DNA of 33,023 bases, from the NCBI GenBank assembly GCA_009693245.1, contig SHXO01000026.1:1-33023 (forward strand), given 5' to 3'. Each line of letters starts with the position of its first letter. Positions within the stretch are counted from its first letter, which is position 1. The notes under the pieces are model-generated. The model ran no database searches. It saw only the letters and a list, made by a program, of their open reading frames with translations, and was not told where the DNA came from. Of this stretch, positions 24,980-33,023 are shown one piece after another. Position numbers and translations under genes: made by a program. The DNA is from Betaproteobacteria bacterium. GTDB taxonomy: Bacteria > Pseudomonadota > Gammaproteobacteria > Burkholderiales > SHXO01.

Positions 24980-25248
24980 TACTCCGCTTCATCGAACTTC
25001 CCCGCGATCAATTTCTCCAGCGCTTCCATGGCCGCCGCTTCGTCGGCGCCAGTGGTTTCCAGGGTGACGGTGGAGCCTTTGGCGGCGGCGAGCATCATGA
25101 CGCCCATGATGCTTTTCGCGTTCACCTTTCTGCCGGCCTTGGCGATCCAGACTTCGCACTGGAACTGGCCCGCGAGCTGGGTTAGCTTGGCCGCGGCCCG
25201 CGCGTGCAAGCCTAGCTTGTTGACGATCTGGATATCACGCTGCTGCAT
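24979..25248 (-). CDS. Phosphocarrier protein HPr
   Basis: 89 residues. H15 in NKLGLHARAA is the phosphorylation site. S46 in AKSIMGVMMLAA is at the regulatory-serine position, which matters where HPr kinase is present. The C-terminal acidic LEKLIAGKFDE is typical. The ATG at 25248 lies 14 bases inside the 3' end of the EIIA gene, and a longer frame upstream is spurious. HPr relays phosphate from enzyme I to EIIA. No HPr kinase gene is in the window, so Ser46 control cannot be judged. Confidence 0.94.
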   Translation of the reverse strand: MQQRDIQIVNKLGLHARAAAKLTQLAGQFQCEVWIAKAGRKVNAKSIMGVMMLAAAKGSTVTLETTGADEAAAMEALEKLIAGKFDEAE

Positions 25249-25636
25249 TGTTGGTCGCCAGATGTTGGATGCCATCCAGTCCGCCAGCCATGGTCTTTTG
25301 CACGAGGACGGGCAAAGGTTCACGGCGGTAAGTGATGGCGCGTATGAGCATGGACAGATTGACGCCCGATATCCCTTCGACACTGCCAGCCTTGAGCAGC
25401 ATGCAGACGATATTGCAGGGGGTGGCCCCCAGGAGATCGCTCAAGACCAGCACGCCATCGCCTTCGTCGAGTTCGCTCAACAGGACGTTGGCACTTCCAA
25501 GAAGATCCTGCGGATCTTGGTCTGGGCGAATTTCGAGTTGTTCCAATTTTGCCGGCCGAACACCGAAAACGTGCGATGCGCAATCGATCAAACTTTTGCC
25601 CAGCGCCCCGTGGGCCACGATGAGAATTCCGACCAT
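25235..25636 (-). CDS. PTS EIIA component, mannose (ManX) family
   Basis: 133 residues. ILIVAHGALG has H9, the expected phosphorylation site. DEGDGVLVLSDLLGATPCNI is the conserved EIIA(Man) core, and GVNLSMLIRAI follows. The gene starts directly after the gshB stop (TAAATG, no intergenic base) and overlaps HPr by 14 bases. No EIIB, EIIC or EIID partner is present in the window. In betaproteobacteria such an EIIA-HPr-EI set is generally regarded as regulatory rather than a sugar importer; the target here is unknown. Confidence 0.92.
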   Translation of the reverse strand: MVGILIVAHGALGKSLIDCASHVFGVRPAKLEQLEIRPDQDPQDLLGSANVLLSELDEGDGVLVLSDLLGATPCNIVCMLLKAGSVEGISGVNLSMLIRAITYRREPLPVLVQKTMAGGLDGIQHLATNNAAA

Positions 25637-26584
25637 TTAGCCGGCCGCCGTGGCTTTCTCGATGGCATCGATGACCATGGCAGCCACGCTAAATCCCGTC
25701 TGGTCATGAATCTCGCGCATGCAAGTGGGGCTGGTGACGTTGATTTCCGTCAGATAGTCCCCGATCACATCGAGCCCCGACAACAACAACCCATCGTCTC
25801 GGATGACGCGGCCGACGGTTTCCGCGATCTCACGGTCCCGCGCGGAGAGCGGCTGGGCGACTCCGCGGCCCCCGGCTGCCAGGTTTCCCCGGCTCTCGCC
25901 CGCTCTTGGAATTCGCGCCAGGGCATAGGGGGCCGGTACGCCACCGACCACCAGCACGCGCTTATCGCCTTGGGAAATTTCGGGGATGTAACGCTGGGCC
26001 ATCACCGTACGAGCGCCAAATTCGGTGAGCGTTTCGATGATGACTCCGGTATTGGGATCGTTGCGGCCCATTCGAAATACCGAGGCGCCACCCATGCCGT
26101 CCAAGGGCTTTAGCACGATATCGCCGTGCTCCTTGAGGAAGGCGCGAATCTCGTCCTCGCGGCGGGTGATGAGCGTGGGCGCGGTGAACTGGGGAAAGCG
26201 AGTGATGGAAAACTTCTCGTTGTAATCCCTTAGCGCGCGTGGCCGGTTGAACACGCGCGCCCCTTGGCTTTCCGCCAGCTCCAGCATATAGGTGCTGTAG
26301 ACGTATTCCATGTTGAAGGGCGGGTCCTTGCGCATGAGCACCGCGCCGAAGTAATTCAATTCCACTTCGATAGCCGGTTGCCCCCGGTACCAATCGGTCT
26401 TCTCGCCCGTGAGGGTGATGGGCATGGCCCTCGCCACCACGCGGCCGCCTCGGCAAAACACGTCCTCTTGCATGGCTGCGAACAATTCGTACTTGCGCGC
26501 CGCCGCCTCTTCCATCATGGCGAAGGAAGAGTCCTTGTAGGTCTTGACGTCCTCCAGCGGATCAAGGATGAAGAGTAATCTCAT
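25637..26584 (-). CDS. gshB: Glutathione synthase
   Basis: 315 residues from ATG 26584. ATP-grasp enzyme that adds glycine to gamma-glutamylcysteine. RLLFILDPLEDVKTYKDSSF is the standard N-terminus; PPFNMEYVYSTYMLE, LKPLDGMGGASVFRMG and QRYIPEISQGDKRVLVVGG are substrate and ATP loops, and LTEINVTSPTCMREI is near the C-terminus. The TTG three bases upstream is less likely than the ATG, which shares one base with the gshA stop (TGATG). The downstream EIIA start abuts its stop. Coupling with gshA allows balanced synthesis of the two enzymes. Confidence 0.96.
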   Translation of the reverse strand: MRLLFILDPLEDVKTYKDSSFAMMEEAAARKYELFAAMQEDVFCRGGRVVARAMPITLTGEKTDWYRGQPAIEVELNYFGAVLMRKDPPFNMEYVYSTYMLELAESQGARVFNRPRALRDYNEKFSITRFPQFTAPTLITRREDEIRAFLKEHGDIVLKPLDGMGGASVFRMGRNDPNTGVIIETLTEFGARTVMAQRYIPEISQGDKRVLVVGGVPAPYALARIPRAGESRGNLAAGGRGVAQPLSARDREIAETVGRVIRDDGLLLSGLDVIGDYLTEINVTSPTCMREIHDQTGFSVAAMVIDAIEKATAAG

Positions 26585-27903
26585 CAAGCGGCCACGCGGC
26601 GCGGGATCTGCATGGTGCCGTCTTCGTAGCTTTGCGCCAACTCCTCGATTTCGATGGAGGCGGCGAGCAAGGCCAACCTGGCGATCACGCCGTAGACGTA
26701 GAAACGATTCTCCGTGCTATCGGGACTGGCCGATGGATCGGGCATCACGCAGGCGCGCTCGAAGGGCAACGGAACGAACTGCATCCCCGGCGCGTTCAAG
26801 TTTTCGTCGATCCCGCGGCTCGTGTGTACGCGGTAGAAACCGCCCACGACGAACTGGTCGATCATGTAGATCACGGGCTCGGCCACGGCCTCGTTCACGC
26901 TTTCGAAGGTGTATACACCTTCTTGCACCATGACTTCCGAGACGGCCATGCCTTCCTTCACCACGGCCATCTTGTTGCGCTCCTTGCGGTTGAGGTCCTT
27001 GACCTCCGAGGGATCTTTCACCGACATGATGCCCATGCCGTAGGTTCCGGCATCCGCCTTCACGATGACGAAGGGTTCGCGATCGATGCCGTGTTCCTTG
27101 TACTTGCCACGGATTTTTTCCAGGATGCTGCCGACGTGGCCCGTCAGGCACTCCTCGCCGGTGCGTTCGTGGAAGTTGATCTCCCCGCAGGTGGCGAAGT
27201 AGGGATCGACGGTCCAAGGATCCGTACCGATCAACTGCGCGAACTCCTTCGCGACACGGCTATAGACACCGAAGTGATGGGACTTGCGCCGCGTCGACCA
27301 GCCGGAGTACACCGGCGGGATCACCTGCTGCTCCAAATTTTCCAGTATTTCGGGCACGCCGCCAGACAGATCGTTGTTGAGCAGCACCACGCACGGATCG
27401 AAATCCGCCAAGCCTAAGCGGTTACCCCGGCGTTCCAAAGGCTCCAACATCAACTGAGCGCCGCCGGGTAAGTCCATGGCGGTGGGCTGCTTGATGTCTG
27501 GAATGAGCGTCCCCACACGCACTTTCATCCCTGCCATGCGCAGCATGGTCTGGATTTGCACCACGTTTTGCAGGTAGAAGGTGTTGCGCGTGTGGTTCTC
27601 CGGGATGAGCAGCACACCCTTGGCCTCGGGACAGATTTTTTGCACCGAGGTCATGAGCGCTTGCACGCACAGCGGCAAGAATTCGGGCTTCAGGTTGTTG
27701 AACCCGCCCGGGAACAGGTTGGTGTCCACGGGCGCCAGTTTGAATCCGCTATTGCGCAAATCCACCGAGGCGTAAAAGGGCGCGGCATGGTCCTGCCACT
27801 GGGTACGGAACCAATGCTCGATCACTTGATGGTTGCGCACGATCCGGGATTCGAGTGCGATCAGCGGCCCGGTCATGCCCGATTGGATGTGAACAGCAGT
27901 CAT
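26584..27903 (-). CDS. gshA: Glutamate-cysteine ligase, Acidithiobacillus-type
   Basis: 439 residues, the length of the GshA branch first described in Acidithiobacillus ferrooxidans, which is unrelated in detail to E. coli GshA. It ligates glutamate and cysteine in the first, limiting step of glutathione synthesis. Recognisable stretches are [52 protein letters not shown] (ATP-binding) and the C-terminal [18 protein letters not shown]. It heads the gshA-gshB-EIIA-HPr-ptsI-holA unit and is divergent from fhs with 140 bases between them, where their promoters must lie; I found no clear promoter hexamers there. Confidence 0.95.
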   Translation of the reverse strand: MTAVHIQSGMTGPLIALESRIVRNHQVIEHWFRTQWQDHAAPFYASVDLRNSGFKLAPVDTNLFPGGFNNLKPEFLPLCVQALMTSVQKICPEAKGVLLIPENHTRNTFYLQNVVQIQTMLRMAGMKVRVGTLIPDIKQPTAMDLPGGAQLMLEPLERRGNRLGLADFDPCVVLLNNDLSGGVPEILENLEQQVIPPVYSGWSTRRKSHHFGVYSRVAKEFAQLIGTDPWTVDPYFATCGEINFHERTGEECLTGHVGSILEKIRGKYKEHGIDREPFVIVKADAGTYGMGIMSVKDPSEVKDLNRKERNKMAVVKEGMAVSEVMVQEGVYTFESVNEAVAEPVIYMIDQFVVGGFYRVHTSRGIDENLNAPGMQFVPLPFERACVMPDPSASPDSTENRFYVYGVIARLALLAASIEIEELAQSYEDGTMQIPRRVAA

Positions 27904-28043
27904 TGGCTTCAGGTCTCGATCTTGGGTGGCGCGATTTTAGTCGCTTTCCCCCCAGACAAGGCCCAGGTCCAATAAACACTTGTTCCCGGCTTGGTTCTTT
28001 GACTAGACTTGCGCGCTTTATTCATTGTCCTAAGGTCCCACCA

Positions 28044-29720
28044 ATGCTGTCAGATATCGAGATCGCGCAACAAGCCCAACCGCAACGCATTGCGCACCTA
28101 GCCAAGGAGCGCCTGGGAATTCCGGCCGAAGCCTTGGAGCCCTACGGGCATTACAAGGCGAAGATCTCGCTCAAATACCTGGATGGATTGCCGGCGCGCC
28201 CCGGCAGCAAGTTAGTCCTGGTCACCGCCATCAACCCCACTCCGGCGGGCGAAGGTAAGACCACCACGACCGTGGGCTTGGGCGATGCGCTGAACCGCAT
28301 AGGAAAGAATGCCATCGTGTGTCTGCGGGAGCCTAGCCTCGGGCCCGTATTCGGCCTGAAGGGCGGGGCGGCGGGCGGCGGATACGCTCAGGTGATTCCC
28401 ATGGAGGACATCAACCTGCACTTCACCGGCGATTTCAGCGCCATCGCCTTGGCTAACAATTTAGTGGCCGCCATGCTCGATAACCACATTCACCACGGCA
28501 ACGAGCTTGGTTTCGACGTGCGCCGCGTGACTTGGCGCCGGGTGGTGGACATGAACGACCGGGCCTTGCGCGACATCACCGTCTCCTTGGGCGGCCCCGC
28601 TAATGGATTTCCGCGTGAAGACGGCTTCGACATCGTAGCAGCCTCGGAGGTCATGGCCATTTTCTGTCTTGCCACCTCGCTCAAGGACTTGAAACAACGC
28701 TTGGGCAACATCGTGGTGGGCTACACACGAGAACAAAAACCCATCACGGCGCGCGAGTTGAAGGTCGATGGCGCCATGACGGTATTGCTAAAGGACGCCT
28801 TGCAACCCAATTTGGTGCAGACTTTGGAAGGCACTCCCGCCATCATTCACGGCGGGCCATTCGCCAACATCGCCCATGGGTGCAACTCCGTAATCGCCAC
28901 CCAATCGGGTTTGAAGCTGGCCGATTATGTGGTGACCGAAGCGGGCTTCGGCGCCGATCTGGGGGCGGAGAAGTTCATCGATATCAAATGCCGGAAGACG
29001 GGGCTAAAGCCCAGCATGGCCGTGGTCGTGGCCACCCTTCGGGCCCTCAAATACCACGGTGGCGCGGATCTGAAAACGCTCAACCAGGAGAACTTGCCGG
29101 CGCTGGAAAAAGGCATCGCCAATGTGGAACGCCATGTGCGCAACATTCGCGAGCACTTCGGCTTACCCTGTGTGGTGAGCTTGAACCACTTCACGCACGA
29201 CACCCAAGCCGAGATCGCGCTACTCAAACGACAGATGGCACCGCTCGGCGTTTCGGTCATCGTCGCCAAGCATTGGGCCGAAGGGGGCAAAGGCGCGGAG
29301 GAGTTGGCGCGCGACGTGGTCGCACAAATCGATACTGCCACGAGCGCTTTCCAATTCGCCTATGACAGCGACCAAACTCTGTGGGACAAAATGAATGCGG
29401 TAGCCACGAAAATCTATGGCGCCGCCGGTATCGCCGCGAACACCAAGGTGCGCGCGCAGATCACGAAATTGCAAGAGCAAGGGTACGGACACTTTCCCGT
29501 GTGCGTGGCGAAGACCCAGTACTCCTTTTCCGCGGACGCCAGCTTACGCGGCGCGCCCTCGGGTCATACGGTGAATATCCGAGAAGTGCGCTTGAGTGCC
29601 GGTGCCGAATTTGTGGTCATGATATGCGGCGACGTGATGACCATGCCGGGATTACCGAAGGTTCCGGCGGCCGAAAAAATCGATGTCGATGAATCGGGCA
29701 AGGTGGTCGGCCTATTCTGA
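28044..29720 (+). CDS. fhs: Formate-tetrahydrofolate ligase
   Basis: 558 residues, full length. It makes 10-formyl-THF from formate, THF and ATP, supplying one-carbon units or allowing formate assimilation. The P-loop is [20 protein letters not shown], followed by [40 protein letters not shown] and [14 protein letters not shown]. The C-terminus contains [10 protein letters not shown]. The ATG at 28044 follows AAGG; the frame upstream of it overlaps the gshA promoter region and has no family similarity. Only two bases separate its stop from the stop of the convergent porin, leaving no room for a conventional terminator. No folD or fchA gene is nearby. Confidence 0.96.
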   Translation: MLSDIEIAQQAQPQRIAHLAKERLGIPAEALEPYGHYKAKISLKYLDGLPARPGSKLVLVTAINPTPAGEGKTTTTVGLGDALNRIGKNAIVCLREPSLGPVFGLKGGAAGGGYAQVIPMEDINLHFTGDFSAIALANNLVAAMLDNHIHHGNELGFDVRRVTWRRVVDMNDRALRDITVSLGGPANGFPREDGFDIVAASEVMAIFCLATSLKDLKQRLGNIVVGYTREQKPITARELKVDGAMTVLLKDALQPNLVQTLEGTPAIIHGGPFANIAHGCNSVIATQSGLKLADYVVTEAGFGADLGAEKFIDIKCRKTGLKPSMAVVVATLRALKYHGGADLKTLNQENLPALEKGIANVERHVRNIREHFGLPCVVSLNHFTHDTQAEIALLKRQMAPLGVSVIVAKHWAEGGKGAEELARDVVAQIDTATSAFQFAYDSDQTLWDKMNAVATKIYGAAGIAANTKVRAQITKLQEQGYGHFPVCVAKTQYSFSADASLRGAPSGHTVNIREVRLSAGAEFVVMICGDVMTMPGLPKVPAAEKIDVDESGKVVGLF

Positions 29721-29722
29721 GC

Positions 29723-31056
29723 CTACCAAGCCAGATTGATCTCGAGGCGAAGGCCTACGATGATGTCCTTCTCGCGCTCGCGATTGCTCTGGGTCTTGAT
29801 GTATTGAAATTCCGGTTGGATGTTCAGCCAATCGTTGATCTTGGCCCGATAGGTAATTTCATAGGCCGTCTCATGCCTGACCACCGGATCTCCCGCGGCG
29901 AGCGCGAGATCTTGCGCTTTCTGGCCCAGGCGGACCCGGGCGATTCCGAAGCCAAGCACATCGTCAGGCCGGGAGGCGCACGGGCTTTCCAGGACAAAGG
30001 CCAGAGTCAGAGCATCTTTGACCGGGTTCACATCTTTGTTGGCCACTCCGTAGTGCACAGAGCCCATCAGACGACGCCCGGCTTCGTGCTTGAATAACTG
30101 ATGCTCCGCTAGGACGTAGAACCCTTGATTGTCGCGCTTGACCGGGTTGCCATCGCCATCGATTTCGGATAAATCATCGGCTTTCTTGCTGTATGACCAA
30201 GCACCCAGCGCGAGCTTGGTGAGGACTTTCTCGGAGTGCTGCTGGTCACCGGCGCGATAACCCAGCTCTCCCGCCCAAAGAGCGCCCTCGCCGCTACTCA
30301 GACGAAAGCGCAGCCCCTTCGGTTTGTTGGGATTGCCCGGCACGGCATCGAGAACCACCACTTGGCCGTAGGATCGCCCGGTAATCTGTGCGCGAACTCG
30401 AAAACCCAAGCCTGAGGTGGGGAAGATAGACGGGCCGTTGGCCCCCGTTTGCGACAGGTCGGTTCCTATCCCGAAACTTGGATGAAGGAAGACAGCGGCA
30501 GATTCCGTGACATAGAACTCGGAATTAAGATCGTAGAGTCCGCCTAGCAGAGATAGTTTGTCGTCCATGAACTGCTGTTGCCACCAAAGCTGGTGCAGCT
30601 TCCCAGGCCTCGCCGGTACCTCGATATTATTGACGCCTTGCTGCGTTCCCATGCGCTCATCCACGCGCCCGCCGTGATTGTGCAAGAGGTAAATAAACAC
30701 CGAGCTGCCCGGAATACTGAAGGCCTTCTCTCCTGCCAGTGTCAGCTTGAAATCCAGGTTGCCAAGGTAGGCCGAGTGATTGTCGTAAGAACCGTGTTCC
30801 CCGCGAATGTAATCCCCCTTGTAGCTCACCTCTAACAAGTAGGCGGAGCCTCGTTCTTGGCTTTGTCGTACCCGGGCGATCCGGCTTGGCGAGCCGCCGT
30901 TACCGCGGCGGCATCGATGATTTCAGTTCCGGCACCTTGCGCGAGTTGGATGGAGTTTGTATCCGATTCGGCGCGTGCACCATGGCCAAGGGCACTTAGC
31001 AGCAGAACGCCGATGATGGCTGCCCTTTCGTAATGGTGGTGTGATAACCCGGTCAT
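29723..31056 (-). CDS. OprB-type carbohydrate porin, frame broken after the N-terminal region
   Basis: ATG 31056 opens a signal peptide (RAAIIGVLLLSALGHGARA) and about 40 mature residues ending NEAPP. That frame then stops with PTC* at 30832. The barrel continues one base back as YLLEVSYKGDYIRG and runs 371 residues to LRLEINLAW with a terminal aromatic residue. One extra C in the CCGCC run near 30843 would give a seamless NEAPPYLLEVSYKGD. Barrel segments such as LHQLWWQQQFMDDKLSLLGG, EITYRAKINDWLNIQPEFQYI and EKDIIVGLRLE fit the OprB family, which takes up sugars through the outer membrane. Whether the break is real or a sequencing error cannot be told here. It lies between fhs and amtB and may be an insertion into the glnK-amtB-gsh order. 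Confidence 0.78.
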
Positions 31057-31168
31057 GGGCGAATCCTGTCGGTAGGTGGCACACCGGGGATTTCGACTGT
31101 TGCCCTTAAAAGTTAACCGCGATATTTCATCTTTCTCGCCAGTTCGCCCCGCTTTGAAAATTCCGCAC

Positions 31169-31193
31169 AAAAAAAGGGCACCCGAAGGTGCCC
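31169..31193 (-). terminator. Intrinsic terminator of amtB
   Basis: On the - strand GGGCACC/GGTGCCC (31193-31187 and 31182-31176) forms a perfect 7-bp stem with a TTCG tetraloop, followed by seven T (31175-31169). It lies about 35 bases past the amtB stop. Confidence 0.92.
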
Positions 31194-31227
31194 AAGATCC
31201 GAGGAGGAGTCTTTGTATTCGTGCGAA

Positions 31228-32700
31228 TTAGTAGTTGTAAGCGCGTTCCCCGTGCTGTGTTTCATCCAATCCCTGGCGTTCGTCTTCGTCGGAGATTCGC
31301 AACCCCACGACGGCATCGACGACTTTGAAGCTAATCACCGAGACCACCGCAGACCACACTATCGAAGTCGCCACTGCGGTGAGCTGTGATTTGAGCTGCG
31401 CGCCCATGTCGAAGTCACCGACTTTGTTGGCCACGTAGTCGTACACTCCGGTGCCGCCCAAGCTCGGCGCGACAAACACACCCGTGAGCAGGGCGCCCAG
31501 AATGCCGCCAATGCAGTGGACTCCAAACACATCCAATGAATCGTCATACCCCAGTTTGTGCTTCAACCACACCACCGCCCACAAGCACACTAGCCCGGCA
31601 CACAGGCCGATGACCAGCGCACCCTTGATGCCGACGAAACCGCAGGCCGGGGTGATGGCGACCAGCCCCGCCACCGCGCCTGAGGCCGCACCCAGCATGG
31701 TGGGTTTGCCACGGAAGATCCACTCACCCACCATCCATGCCACAGCCGCCATCGAGGTGGCGGCATGGGTATTGATGAAGGCCATGGCCGCGAGTCCGTT
31801 GGCTTCAAGGTTGGAGCCCACGTTGAAACCGAACCAACCAAACCACAACATGGCCGTACCCACCATGGTCATGGTCAGGCTGTGGGGCGCCATGGCTTCG
31901 CGCCCGAAGCCGATGCGCTTGCCTATCAGCAATGCGCCCACGAGGCCTGCAACACCGGCATTGATATGCACCACGGTTCCGCCGGCGAAATCCAAGGCCC
32001 CCTTCTGGAACAGCCAGCCCGCGGTGGCACCGGCCGCTTCCGCCGCTTTCGTATCGATATACGCATCGGGACCCGCCCAATACCACACCATATGGGCGAT
32101 AGGTAGATACGAAAAAGTGAACCACAAAACCATGAAAAGCAACACGGCGGAGAATTTCACCCGGTCGGCGAAGGCGCCCAGTATCAAGCACGGGGTGATC
32201 GCCGCGAAGGTGAGTTGGAAGGCGATGTAGATGTACTCCGGTATATATACGCCTTTGCTAAAGGTCGCCGCTGTGCTTTCGCCGGTGACCCCGTTCAGGA
32301 ACATCTTACTCAGTCCACCGAAGAAAGCGTTGCCCTCCGTAAAGGCCACGGAGTATCCGTAAACCACCCACAGAACCGACAATAGAGAAAAGGTGGCGAA
32401 GACCTGCATCAACATGGACAGCATGTTCTTGGTCCGCACCATGCCCCCGTAGAACAACGCGAGCCCGGGTATGGCCATGAAGATCACCAAGGCCGTGGCG
32501 GTGATCATCCAGGCAGTGTCCCCCTTATTCGGCACGGGTGCGGCCAGCGTCTGGGACGTACTCTGAGCCTCGGTGGTGCTCGCGGCGGCAACGGGTTGCG
32601 CCTCGGTGGCGGCCGTCGCTGTTTCGGCTTTGTCCTCTGCCATGGCGGGAACGATCAGCCATAACAGCGAGAACATCAACAATAAGATTCCCCTTTTCAT
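31228..32700 (-). CDS. amtB: Ammonium transporter
   Basis: 490 residues. A cleavable signal peptide (GILLLMFSLLWLIVPAMA) is followed by an Ala/Thr/Glu-rich periplasmic extension of about 35 residues, then eleven membrane segments. ALFYGGMVRTKNMLSMLMQ, GGTVVHINAGVAGLVGALL with the first pore His, the FGWFGFNVGSN region and DVFGVHCIGGILGALLTGVF with the second pore His are conserved Amt features. It conducts ammonium across the inner membrane and is gated by GlnK. The gene lies 12 bases downstream of glnK and ends at a strong terminator. The C-terminal tail (GLRISDEDERQGLDETQHGE) is the GlnK-binding segment. Confidence 0.96.
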   Translation of the reverse strand: MKRGILLLMFSLLWLIVPAMAEDKAETATAATEAQPVAAASTTEAQSTSQTLAAPVPNKGDTAWMITATALVIFMAIPGLALFYGGMVRTKNMLSMLMQVFATFSLLSVLWVVYGYSVAFTEGNAFFGGLSKMFLNGVTGESTAATFSKGVYIPEYIYIAFQLTFAAITPCLILGAFADRVKFSAVLLFMVLWFTFSYLPIAHMVWYWAGPDAYIDTKAAEAAGATAGWLFQKGALDFAGGTVVHINAGVAGLVGALLIGKRIGFGREAMAPHSLTMTMVGTAMLWFGWFGFNVGSNLEANGLAAMAFINTHAATSMAAVAWMVGEWIFRGKPTMLGAASGAVAGLVAITPACGFVGIKGALVIGLCAGLVCLWAVVWLKHKLGYDDSLDVFGVHCIGGILGALLTGVFVAPSLGGTGVYDYVANKVGDFDMGAQLKSQLTAVATSIVWSAVVSVISFKVVDAVVGLRISDEDERQGLDETQHGERAYNY

Positions 32701-32712
32701 TCGATTTTCTCC

Positions 32713-33023
<311 letters not shown>

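Noticed and set aside
27904-28043. A riboswitch or strong promoter between gshA and fhs
   Set aside because: A TTGACT-like hexamer is present near 28000 but no convincing -10 at proper spacing, and no conserved riboswitch core is recognisable.
31451-32230. A 259-codon + strand open frame opposite amtB
   Set aside because: It is the antisense of a fully motif-supported ammonium transporter and its Pro/Ala/Met-rich composition is typical of such shadows.

Overview
The window looks like a chromosomal segment of a GC-rich betaproteobacterium. The evidence is gene order and family type: a glnK-amtB pair, an Acidithiobacillus-type gshA followed by gshB, an EIIA(Man)-HPr-EI phosphotransferase set, a lipoyl-domain-bearing dihydrolipoamide dehydrogenase, and holA close to proA. 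No tRNA, rRNA or CRISPR array was seen. The sequence alone does not give a genus.

Layout. Positions 1-7400 hold mostly catabolic genes on the + strand: nitronate monooxygenase, thiolase, a RidA-like protein, a stand-alone AAA+/DUF4143 ATPase, a 2-hydroxychromene-2-carboxylate isomerase-like protein and an acyl-CoA carboxylase carboxyltransferase subunit. One outer-membrane barrel protein lies on the - strand. Positions 7400-12100 carry a ferritin-like/VIT1 iron transporter, the ABC-F ATPase Uup, a glutathione S-transferase and NudC. Positions 12270-14730 are a BsuBI/PstI-type restriction-modification locus: the endonuclease is intact, but the methyltransferase is broken by a nonsense codon and a frameshift. 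Then come an HflX-like GTPase, a small lipoprotein, lpdA (reading frame broken in a poly-C linker) and proA.

Positions 20041-22101 are an accessory island between proA and holA. It is bracketed by two copies of a 70-bp sequence taken from the 5' end of proA. It holds an XRE regulator, a deleted nucleotidyltransferase toxin gene and two transposase fossils. To the right, a long - strand operon reads gshA-gshB-EIIA-HPr-ptsI-holA with overlapping or abutting junctions. Beyond it lie fhs (+), a frame-broken OprB-type porin (-) and glnK-amtB (-), the last cut by the window edge and also damaged.

How the genes work together: glnK/amtB handle ammonium uptake and sensing. gshA/gshB make glutathione, which the GST and the isomerase-like protein may use. 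The PTS set has no sugar-specific membrane component here and is probably regulatory. Thiolase and carboxyltransferase act on CoA thioesters.

Several conserved genes (lpdA, porin, glnK) are broken by small indels, two of them in or beside C-rich runs. Real decay, phase variation and assembly error must all be considered. The most interesting items are the restriction enzyme without a working methyltransferase, the island with its duplicated proA end, and a G-rich heptanucleotide repeat that recurs at lpdA and ptsI.
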